A stretch of 16,270 bases of DNA from CAYWNA01 sp964459305 (GTDB lineage: Bacteria; Planctomycetota; Planctomycetia; Pirellulales; Pirellulaceae), in the NCBI GenBank assembly GCA_964459305.1, contig CAYWNA010000288.1, positions 1-16,270 on the forward strand, written 5' to 3'. Of the stretch, positions 6,959-12,649 are shown in pieces. How positions within the stretch are numbered: the first letter of the stretch is position 1; every line of letters begins with the position of its first letter. The notes under the pieces were generated by a model. The model was not told the DNA's origin and searched no databases. It saw only the letters and a list, made by a program, of their open reading frames with translations. The translations under genes and the position numbers were made by a program.

Positions 6959-7938
6959 GACAATGCGAGTTGTTTCGGATCCTTGGATACGTCGAGTGTA
7001 TAATCGCCTTCGAGGGACTTGTCCTTTTCCTCGACCGTCACGCTGGTCTCTGTGAAGACGAATCGCGAAAGAGACGCGTTTTCGAAGGGCTTTCCGGCGA
7101 GTTCACAGGACGTCACCTTCCAGGTTCCCACCAGCCTTTGACGTTCCACGAATCGCGGCTCGTCCTTCTCCTCAGGTGTCAGTGAACGAACTTCGAACCG
7201 ATCAAACTGGGCGTCGATCTCGTCGGCCGTGAGACTGCCTCCGTTGGTGGCCATCAAGCCGATTCTTTTCGGAGAACCGTCGCCCCATGGTAGCTCGCCA
7301 TGTACGGTGAAGGTTTCGCCGTCGTCACTTGTGGCATACTCGTAGTGATTCCCCCGGACCGTCAGGCGGAGCCACAGTCGACGTTTGACTTCGCCTTCGA
7401 TCAGCGCCTTTGTAATAGTGGATTGACCATCGACCTCGCGGAGCAGATTCCAGATCGGCCCAACTCCGGCCGCGTGTTCCGTGCGGTTATTGAATTCCAG
7501 CACGAATTTCAGGTAGTTGTCTTCGTCGTCGAAAACGATCAGGCCCGCCTGTTGCCAGACGGTCGTCGGGGCGAATGATTCCAGGCACGCTGCGGCGACG
7601 AAACCGCGTTGTTGCATCAGGGGATTGTCCAGCAAGAAGAGATTCTTGGTCAGAGGACGGTCTCGCCGAAGATGCATAGAGCCATACTGTGTCGTAATCG
7701 CAAGCTCGCCCGGATGCTTCGTCAGTGAGTAGTGTGAGGGATCCGGGCGCAGCGTTTGCCAATCCAATGTCAACTTTCCGTCAAACTCGTCTATTATCTG
7801 AAGGTCAGTCCCTTCATCCGATTGCTTGATTTCTACGGCGTCCGCCACATCGCCACGCTCTGGCGGTTCACTCCAGGCAATCGTCGTGGAGAGGCATACA
7901 GCCGCAAGTAGGCTCGACGTGTATAGATCCCGTATCAT
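6892..7938 (-). CDS. Secreted concanavalin-like (DUF1349/GH43-C-type) protein with broken TIGR03067 domain
   Basis: Predicted 348-residue exported protein; GGAG lies seven bases before the ATG at 7938. Residues 1-22 form a signal peptide. Residues about 48-250 resemble a beta-sandwich of the DUF1349 or xylosidase C-terminal type (IIDEFDGKLTLDWQTLRPD, QQAGLIVFDDEDNYLKFVLE, RLWLRLTVRGNHYEYATSDD, FDRFEV). Such domains bind or accompany sugar-cleaving enzymes; no catalytic residues are claimed. From RLVGTWKVTSCELAGKPFE onward a TIGR03067 domain begins, a short lipocalin-like planctomycete domain. It is cut off: after KDPKQLA the frame slips and ends in SSGQVMAPTPSKAMTS, while the true continuation lies one frame over (6788-6958). 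First gene of a three-gene operon. A one-base deletion between about 6950 and 6980, or a sequencing error, explains it. Confidence 0.8.
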   Translation of the reverse strand: MIRDLYTSSLLAAVCLSTTIAWSEPPERGDVADAVEIKQSDEGTDLQIIDEFDGKLTLDWQTLRPDPSHYSLTKHPGELAITTQYGSMHLRRDRPLTKNLFLLDNPLMQQRGFVAAACLESFAPTTVWQQAGLIVFDDEDNYLKFVLEFNNRTEHAAGVGPIWNLLREVDGQSTITKALIEGEVKRRLWLRLTVRGNHYEYATSDDGETFTVHGELPWGDGSPKRIGLMATNGGSLTADEIDAQFDRFEVRSLTPEEKDEPRFVERQRLVGTWKVTSCELAGKPFENASLSRFVFTETSVTVEEKDKSLEGDYTLDVSKDPKQLALSAFLGLSSGQVMAPTPSKAMTS

Positions 7939-7973
7939 GCTTTGTCTCCGAGGTGTTTCTTGGTTTAACTAGC

Positions 7974-8261
7974 CTACCCGCCTGGTCGGGGCGCGATGGA
8001 CGTAATCATGATACTCCTTGATGCTCGGACTTTCCCGTAGAGTTCTTGCGTGTCGTAGTTCACGGTGACTGTAAAGACTTCCTGCTCGCCGGTCAACTTC
8101 AGGTCCATCAGGTTCACCATCCGCGCCAACGGTACTGACAACACCGCGATGATTACCAGAGTCGGTTTCAGACTGTAGCGTGGTTGGTTCTTGACACGTC
8201 CCGTTGGCCGTAGGCTTTGCCAGAATCCCGCAATCGGACTTCCCGCATTTCTGTCAACTTG
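7974..8261 (-). pseudogene. Membrane-protein gene fragment without start
   Basis: A 96-codon minus-strand frame, open from a TGA at 8262-8264 to TAG at 7974, reads RYSLKPTLVIIAVLSVPLAR then MVNLMDLKLTGEQEVFTVTV and NYDTQELYGKV. The RYSLKPTL-plus-hydrophobic pattern is like the N-terminal anchor 'RFSLRTLL' common in planctomycete envelope proteins, followed by a beta-type extracytoplasmic stretch. There is no ATG, GTG or TTG before the membrane segment, so it is probably the remains of a gene whose 5' end is lost. An ATG at 8120 would leave only the soluble part. Family unknown. Confidence 0.3.
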
Positions 8262-8349
8262 TCAATCCTCTCTTTTCGATATCGATTAGACACGCGACAT
8301 GGAAGGTACATCCATTCCACGGAAGGAATGAACCTCTCCAACAATCTCC

Positions 8350-8388
8350 ACGCCACGTCAGTATGTCCTTCCTGACGTGGCGTTTTTC
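8350..8388 (+). terminator. Perfect 12-bp rho-independent terminator
   Basis: ACGCCACGTCAG (8350-8361) pairs perfectly with CTGACGTGGCGT (8372-8383) around a 10-base loop, followed by a T-run at 8383-8387. It is on the plus strand, yet no plus-strand gene ends nearby; the closest would start at 5392. A smaller hairpin (CATTCC/GGAATG, about 8313-8330) lies just before it. Together they suggest the end of an untranslated small RNA beginning around 8290. Confidence 0.7.
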
Positions 8389-8670
8389 ATTGCATGGAAT
8401 GAACCGGGCCGGCACGAGGCAACGTAAATGGATGAACCGGAGACTTCGAATCCGCATTCGCTGAGACCTCAAGAACAACAGCAAGAGGGCCAAGGGGCAT
8501 TACGCGAATCCGCTGGCTCGGAGTTCAGCACGGCGCAGGGCATCGGCTGTCTATGGCCACTACCCCCGTCGCTGCTTGTCTGCCCATCGTAGACTAACCA
8601 TCTCACCTCGCTGCAAATTCTTGGGTGCCCCAATCGGTCGAGGAATCGCGCCATGCCGAAACTTGCTTTC
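8389..8670. other. No recognisable feature
   Basis: The stretch between the terminator and the 299-bp repeat has no reading frame with protein character on either strand. It ends at the left boundary of the repeat, where similarity to the right copy begins within a few bases of 8671. Confidence 0.4.
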
Positions 8671-8770
8671 GATATCGGCGTGACGAGTCTTGGGGCGGGA
8701 AGTGTGACTTTTCTGGTCTGCGTCCTGGCGTTCGCGCGCGTCGGGAACATCGTCGCCGGCCAGCCCGGGT

Positions 8771-8799
8771 TTGACACGCAGGCCGGTACCACGTTAGAG
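8771..8799 (+). promoter_or_regulatory. Promoter-like sequence in left repeat copy
   Basis: TTGACA, 17 bases, then TTAGAG, identical to the sequence upstream of the intact tRNA-Ser. If active it would transcribe the tRNA fragment and read on into the following element. Confidence 0.4.
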
Positions 8800-8929
8800 T
8801 TTACCGCAACACGGAGAACGCCGACGAATTGGGGGCTCGATGATATTAGCCCCTTGAGACCACTACCTTCCAGACCGGGGTGTCTCGCTGCTTTGCGAAA
8901 CCGCTCCCTGGTCGTCGAGGTAGTTCAAC

Positions 8930-8969
8930 GGATGGGTGGCCGAGTGGACGAAGGCGGCAGCCTTGAAAA
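8930..8969 (+). pseudogene. Truncated tRNA-Ser (5' half)
   Basis: Forty bases match the 5' half of the intact tRNA-Ser at 11194-11233 with one change (C for T at 8961, last base of the 5' anticodon-stem strand). Acceptor 5' strand, D arm and anticodon loop are present. The 3' anticodon strand, variable arm, T arm and acceptor 3' strand are replaced by unrelated sequence starting TCAAATCGG. Confidence 0.85.
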
Positions 8970-9085
8970 TCAAATCGGCCGGTTTCGGCTTGCTCACAGA
9001 CGCAAGGAAATCCAAGAAAACGAGAGTGAGAGGCACTTTCGCATTTATGCAAAATCTGCCGTTTTCTGCCCGTTTCGTCCCGTTC

Positions 9086-9103
9086 CGGTTGTACGTACAA
9101 CCG
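9086..9103. promoter_or_regulatory. 18-bp perfect palindrome
   Basis: CGGTTGTACGTACAACCG is fully self-complementary. It lies 116 bases inside the left junction of the 2.26-kb unit and 95 bases before the start of the leucine-rich-repeat gene. It has the look of a dimeric-regulator operator or a recombinase-accessory site; which is unknown. Confidence 0.5.
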
Positions 9104-9198
9104 CGTCAAGGCGGCAGTGATTTGACTGCCTGCCTCGGAAATACCCGTTGACACCTGCCGCTGACGATACTCACCGAAGATGTCAAAGGAGCGCCGAG

Positions 9199-10101
9199 AT
9201 GTCCCTGCATCACAAGGCCCCTGCCGAACTCTTGCGTGCGGTCTTCTTATTGCTGTTGGCTACAGTGCTAATTGCACCACTCGCCTGCTACCAGCAACCA
9301 GCATCTCCACCTCCGAGGGCAATGCGCCCAGATCCGCTGCTCGCGGCTCTGTCTGAGAATCAGGGCGACTTGCCGTCCGCGCTCGCGTCGTTGGATACGC
9401 AGATCAATGTGGACGACAGCGGTGATGTGGTGTCGGTCAACCTGACGGGGAGCGACCTCACGGATTCGGGCCTTGCCCGGTTGGTCGACCTGGGCGCGCT
9501 GAAAGGGGTAGCGATTGGTTTCACAAAGATTACCGACAAAGGACTCGAATCGGTTGGCCGCCTGCAGAAACTCGAGTCGCTTCTGCTTAACGGAACGCAG
9601 ATTAGCGACGACGGTGTTAAGCATTTGCAGAAGCTGACGAACCTCAGAAGACTCAATCTCTTCGGGTGTTCCCAAGTGACCGATGAAGGAATCGCCCACT
9701 TACGGGAACTGCCGCATCTCACAGAGCTGAGATTGTCGGGCACTGGCATCTCAGACGCCAGCGTGCAGACAATCAGCCGGTTCAAGGGACTGGAAGTGTT
9801 AGAGCTTAACAACACACAAATAACCGACGAGGGGTTAGTGCATCTCGCACCATTGACGCATCTCAAATCGCTATCTCTGTATGGAAATCGCATCAGCGAT
9901 AATGGGCTGGTCAGCCTTTCGAAGCTATCGAGCCTCGATACGTTAAACCTGGAAGACACCCGAATCACCGACGCGGGAGTTGAGCACCTCAAGTCCCTCA
10001 CGGATTTGACTACGTTGATCATCTTGGATACGGGCGTTACGCCGGCCGGAGTGAAGAAATTGAAGTCGTTCCTACCTGAGTGCGAATTTCCGGGAATTTG
10101 A
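9199..10101 (+). CDS. Exported leucine-rich-repeat protein
   Basis: Predicted 300-residue protein. AAGGAG at 9186-9191, seven bases before ATG 9199, fixes the start; the 17 extra residues of the longer frame are polar and precede the signal. Residues 10-30 (LLRAVFLLLLATVLIAPLAC) form a signal peptide ending in a Cys, possibly a weak lipoprotein box (A-P-L-A-C is not canonical). Residues about 78-288 carry eight or nine repeats of about 24 residues with the pattern 'L..L.L..T.ITD.GL.HL..L', as in NGTQISDDGVKHLQKLTNLR and LNNTQITDEGLVHLAPLTHL. This is the ribonuclease-inhibitor/cysteine-containing-like LRR type widespread in planctomycetes, usually protein-binding. It lies inside the unit bounded by the 299-bp repeats, 79 bases before the STAS gene and on the same strand. 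Its partner is unknown. Confidence 0.88.
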   Translation: MSLHHKAPAELLRAVFLLLLATVLIAPLACYQQPASPPPRAMRPDPLLAALSENQGDLPSALASLDTQINVDDSGDVVSVNLTGSDLTDSGLARLVDLGALKGVAIGFTKITDKGLESVGRLQKLESLLLNGTQISDDGVKHLQKLTNLRRLNLFGCSQVTDEGIAHLRELPHLTELRLSGTGISDASVQTISRFKGLEVLELNNTQITDEGLVHLAPLTHLKSLSLYGNRISDNGLVSLSKLSSLDTLNLEDTRITDAGVEHLKSLTDLTTLIILDTGVTPAGVKKLKSFLPECEFPGI

Positions 10102-10180
10102 CCCTGTCAATACCAACTGAGATGGCATATGGCGGTTGCCGAGTTCTGTGTTTCCGGGAGCACGGGCGGAGGAGAGGAAG

Positions 10181-10537
10181 ATGACTTCACTTCAGTTTTT
10201 TGACGTGCAACAGTCTGGCGAGATCACCGAACTCCGGCTGAAAGACCCCAGTTTCTTCGATCTTCTCCAGAACGAACTACTAAGAAATGCGGTAGTGGAG
10301 TTAGTTCAGCAACGACGGCCAAGCAAGCTGCTTGTAGACTTCTCCGACGTGCGACACTGCTCCTCAGCCGTAATAGGAGCCATGTTGAATGCCCAGAGTC
10401 GTTTGGTGTCTGAGGGTTGTCAGATGAAACTGTGCGGGATGAACGACGGCGTTCGTGAGATCTTTCGGAGGTTGAAGCTTGACGGTGCCGTTTTGGACAT
10501 CCACACCACGAAAGACGACGCCGTGAACGCGTTCTGA
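10181..10537 (+). CDS. STAS-domain protein, anti-sigma antagonist type
   Basis: Predicted 118-residue cytoplasmic protein filling a single STAS domain. The start at ATG 10181 is set by a purine-rich site, GGAGGAGAGGAAG, immediately before it. The core LLVDFSDVRHCSSAVIGAML (residues 50-69) aligns with the family's 'D.SGV.FIDSSGLGVL' phosphorylation loop. Ser61 is in the place of the kinase-targeted serine, but the usual DSSG reads CSSA, so the preceding Asp and the following Gly are both changed. MKLCGMNDGVREIFRRLKLD is the usual C-terminal helix. Classical members release a sigma factor by binding an anti-sigma kinase; no kinase or phosphatase partner is encoded here. It follows the LRR gene on the same strand and could share its transcript. 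Confidence 0.85.
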   Translation: MTSLQFFDVQQSGEITELRLKDPSFFDLLQNELLRNAVVELVQQRRPSKLLVDFSDVRHCSSAVIGAMLNAQSRLVSEGCQMKLCGMNDGVREIFRRLKLDGAVLDIHTTKDDAVNAF

Positions 10538-10547
10538 GGTTGGGGAT

Positions 10548-10602
10548 GCGGCTGTTTTTGTTGCCGGCCGTCCGGTGGGCCGATGACAATTCAACCGAAG
10601 AA
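10548..10602. repeat. Short dispersed repeat, right copy
   Basis: This matches 3374-3427 (see that entry). Here the minus strand leads from the end of the small membrane-protein gene toward the tail of the STAS gene instead of toward an integrase remnant. Confidence 0.6.
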
Positions 10603-10794
10603 AAAGGTGGCTGTTACCGATCCCATGTACAGCCCCACTCCCGCGCCAATAAAGGCGAACCCTCGCCCACCCAACAAATAACCAAGGCTGCCGCCGCCCG
10701 CTGCAAACAACAGGAAGTAGCCGATCACTTGCAGTGCGTGATGCCCTGAGACCAACATCGCCAACGGCACCGACAGCATCATTCGTCCACGCAT
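10591..10794 (-). CDS. Small membrane protein, possibly a frameshifted C-terminal part
   Basis: Predicted 67-residue protein with two or three hydrophobic segments: MLSVPLAMLVSGHHALQVIG, YFLLFAAGGGSLGYLLGGRG and FAFIGAGVGLYMGSVTATFF, ending FFFG. Its C-terminal half is related to the remnant at 3416-3535. In the same frame, codons upstream of the ATG read RLARWNEAIQS back to a TGA, which has protein character. One frame over, a coiled-coil sequence lies directly before it (10800-10930). The ancestral protein was therefore probably about 110 residues, a coiled coil followed by a membrane hairpin, broken by a one-base shift near 10830. Holin-like or anchor roles are possible but unsupported. 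It is convergent with the STAS gene. Confidence 0.45.
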   Translation of the reverse strand: MRGRMMLSVPLAMLVSGHHALQVIGYFLLFAAGGGSLGYLLGGRGFAFIGAGVGLYMGSVTATFFFG

Positions 10795-10799
10795 ACTTT

Positions 10800-10930
10800 G
10801 AATCGCTTCGTTCCAGCGTGCGAGTCTTCACCGGCTTGTCGATCAATGCCTCACGCGTTTCCACGTGGATGCGTTGTTGGACACGATAGATTTCACTTTC
10901 GAGTTGTTCGGCGTCTTGCCGGAGCTTCAC
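10800..10930 (-). pseudogene. Coiled-coil N-terminal part of the broken membrane protein
   Basis: From GTG 10930 the minus strand reads KLRQDAEQLESEIYRVQQRI then HVETREALIDKPVK, a heptad-like coiled coil. It runs out of protein character at the frameshift before the small membrane protein. GTG 10930 lies five bases from the edge of the 299-bp repeat (10935), so the gene's 5' end abuts the repeat boundary and may have been cut by it. Confidence 0.4.
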
Positions 10931-10934
10931 TATC

Positions 10935-11233
10935 GATATCGGCGTGGCGGGTTTTGGGGCTGGAAGTGGGACTCTTCTGGTCTGCGTCCTGGCGTTCGCG
11001 CGCGTCGGGAACATCGTCGCCGGCCAGCCCGGGTTTGACACGCAGGCCGGTACCACGTTAGAGTTTACCGCAACACAGAGAACGCCGACGAGTTGGGAGC
11101 TCGACGATATTAGCCCCTTGAGACCACTACCTTCCAGACTGGGGTGTCTCGCTGCTTTGCGAAACCGCTGCCTGGTCGTCGAGATGGTCCAATGGATGGG
11201 TGGCCGAGTGGACGAAGGCGGCAGTCTTGAAAA
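10935..11233 (+). repeat. 299-bp direct repeat, right copy
   Basis: This is the partner of 8671-8969. This copy runs into the complete tRNA-Ser, so it is the one that must be functional. The region between the promoter-like sequence and the tRNA (about 130 bases) is conserved but encodes nothing recognisable. Confidence 0.9.
11035..11063 (+). promoter_or_regulatory. Candidate sigma-70-type promoter for tRNA-Ser
   Basis: A perfect TTGACA (11035-11040) is followed by 17 bases and TTAGAG (11058-11063), an imperfect -10. It lies in the longest identical block of the repeat. The tRNA starts 131 bases further on, which would mean an unusually long 5' leader. Confidence 0.5.
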
Positions 11234-11280
11234 CTGCTGTACCCTTGCGGGTACCCCGGGTTCGAATCCCGGCCCATCCG
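11194..11280 (+). tRNA. tRNA-Ser(UGA)
   Basis: An 87-base type II tRNA with all parts visible. The acceptor stem is GGATGGG (11194-11200) with CCCATCC (11273-11279) and discriminator G. The anticodon stem is GCAGT/ACTGC around loop CTTGAAA, with anticodon TGA at 11228-11230. A long variable arm of the serine type (paired TACCC/GGGTA) follows, then the T arm CCGGG-TTCGAAT-CCCGG (11256-11272). The 3' CCA is not encoded. Its 5' half and upstream region are duplicated at 8671-8969. Confidence 0.97.
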
Positions 11281-11424
11281 CTTCTTTGTGTCTTGGGGCA
11301 GAGGAAAGACCGGCAGCTTGTACTCCCGCTTGCCCGCGAAGCGGCTGACTCGCCTCGAATGTTATTCCTGAGACAACCACAAATCTTTACCTTTGCCAAC
11401 TCACCACTCCGTGTACGGTGACCC

Positions 11425-12540
11425 ATGCCCGCATCGACACTTGATTGCAGTCGGCCGAGGGGAAAGCGGTGGTCTTTTAGGTCGCTGGCCATCGTATTGT
11501 CGCTGTTGATGTGCTTCCTGTGCCTGGAGATTGGCCTCAAGATCTGGGGACCAGAGTACCACCGGGTCGTCATGACACGGACGTTCCCAAATGTGGTCCT
11601 GGATGACGACACAGAGCTGTGCCGACACGTCGATGAATACTACTCGAATCCTCGTGGTTACTTCGACATCACGCGGGAGGAAGATAAACAAACCATTTAC
11701 GGCGTTGAGATTTTCGGGGCCGGGCCGCCGGTCAGGAGAATTCCAGAACGCATCGACAGCCCGGAGGACGTGTTGGCTTTTGTTGCCCGTGAAGACAAAA
11801 TCCTGGCACTGGGAGACTCTTTTACCGTGGGCCAAGGAGTTCGGTATGAGGATACGTACGTTCGAAAACTGGAGAAACTGTTGGCCAAGGAGGGTGCGCC
11901 CATAACGATCAGGAACGCTGGTGTTGCCGGCTTTGATATCGAGGATGTCTGCGAATCCTATCACCAGAATTCGGCCAATCGTTATTATTCCCTTGTTACG
12001 TACGGATTCGTGCTGAATGACTTCGGCCTGCCTGGCATGGAAGAAATCATCGGGTCCGACTACATCGATACTCGCAACGACGCATATCAATACGATCCTT
12101 GGCGCAGACGCTACGCCTCAATCAATTTTCTTTGCCACTGCCTCGATACGATCCGCCTGGATCGCATGACGAAGAAAGCCTACCTGGACGCATTCAAAGG
12201 CCAGAACGCCAGTGACAAGTTCGAGCTTCTGAGGCGGTTGGACCGCAACATACAGTCTCAGGGTGGCAAGTTTGTGATTGTGTTGTTCCCTCTGCTCCAT
12301 GACTTCCACGACTATCCATTCCAGGAGATCCACGACAAGATTCAAGGTTTTTGCCAGGAGAATGATATTCCTCTGCTGGACCTTCTGCCTGCGTTCCGTC
12401 AGCACACGGCGGAATCCCTGTGGGTCCACCCCGCGGATCATCATCCCAACGAAATCGCACACCAAATTGCGGCAGAGGACATACATTCGTTCCTGAAGGA
12501 TCATGAACTGCTGGAGGCGCTGGTTGCCCAGGAAGGGTAG
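11425..12540 (+). CDS. Membrane-anchored SGNH/GDSL hydrolase
   Basis: Predicted 371-residue protein. Residues 20-40 form one hydrophobic segment after a basic N-terminus (RGKRWSFR), a signal anchor placing the enzyme outside the cytoplasm. The four SGNH blocks can be seen: nucleophile Ser132 in LALGDSFTVGQG, Gly166 in NAGVAG, Asn198 in FVLNDFG, and Asp338/His340 in WVHPADHHPNE. These enzymes are esterases or acetyltransferases on sugars, lipids or cell-surface polymers; the substrate here is unknown. About 90 residues before the GDS motif (YYSNPRGYFD.. and YGVEIFGAG..) resemble the extra N-terminal part of planctomycete relatives. It begins 144 bases after tRNA-Ser and ends 109 bases before the next gene on the same strand. 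It appears complete. Confidence 0.88.
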   Translation: MPASTLDCSRPRGKRWSFRSLAIVLSLLMCFLCLEIGLKIWGPEYHRVVMTRTFPNVVLDDDTELCRHVDEYYSNPRGYFDITREEDKQTIYGVEIFGAGPPVRRIPERIDSPEDVLAFVAREDKILALGDSFTVGQGVRYEDTYVRKLEKLLAKEGAPITIRNAGVAGFDIEDVCESYHQNSANRYYSLVTYGFVLNDFGLPGMEEIIGSDYIDTRNDAYQYDPWRRRYASINFLCHCLDTIRLDRMTKKAYLDAFKGQNASDKFELLRRLDRNIQSQGGKFVIVLFPLLHDFHDYPFQEIHDKIQGFCQENDIPLLDLLPAFRQHTAESLWVHPADHHPNEIAHQIAAEDIHSFLKDHELLEALVAQEG

Positions 12541-12649
12541 CCGAAAGCACTCACTACGAGACTCGCTGTTCCGGTGCGAATGGTTGCGGTATGATGGTTG
12601 CATGAAGTGGAACGACGTGTCCAGGCAAGCCAGCATTGAGAGGTTAAGC

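Larger units (their letters stand above)
8671..8969 (+). repeat. 299-bp direct repeat, left copy
   Basis: This matches 10935-11233 in the same orientation at a constant offset of 2,264 bases with no indel. I counted about 17 mismatches (near 94% identity), and roughly 95 bases around 8726-8817 are identical. Its last 40 bases are the 5' half of tRNA-Ser. Similarity ends sharply after CTTGAAAA, just beyond the anticodon loop. Confidence 0.9.

Noticed and set aside
8653..9120. Plus-strand frame through the left repeat and the tRNA fragment
   Set aside because: It translates the tRNA part and shows no codon bias or family similarity; the matching frame in the right copy does not continue.
10364..11380. 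A 338-codon minus-strand frame spanning the STAS gene, the membrane protein and the repeat
   Set aside because: It runs antisense through the STAS gene and tRNA-Ser. Only the coiled-coil part (10800-10930) has protein character.
12541..12649. Longer start for the SHD1-propeller gene at 12503 or 12602
   Set aside because: The 12503 start overlaps the SGNH gene and has no signal; 12602 (MKWNDV) lacks a good binding site, unlike 12650.
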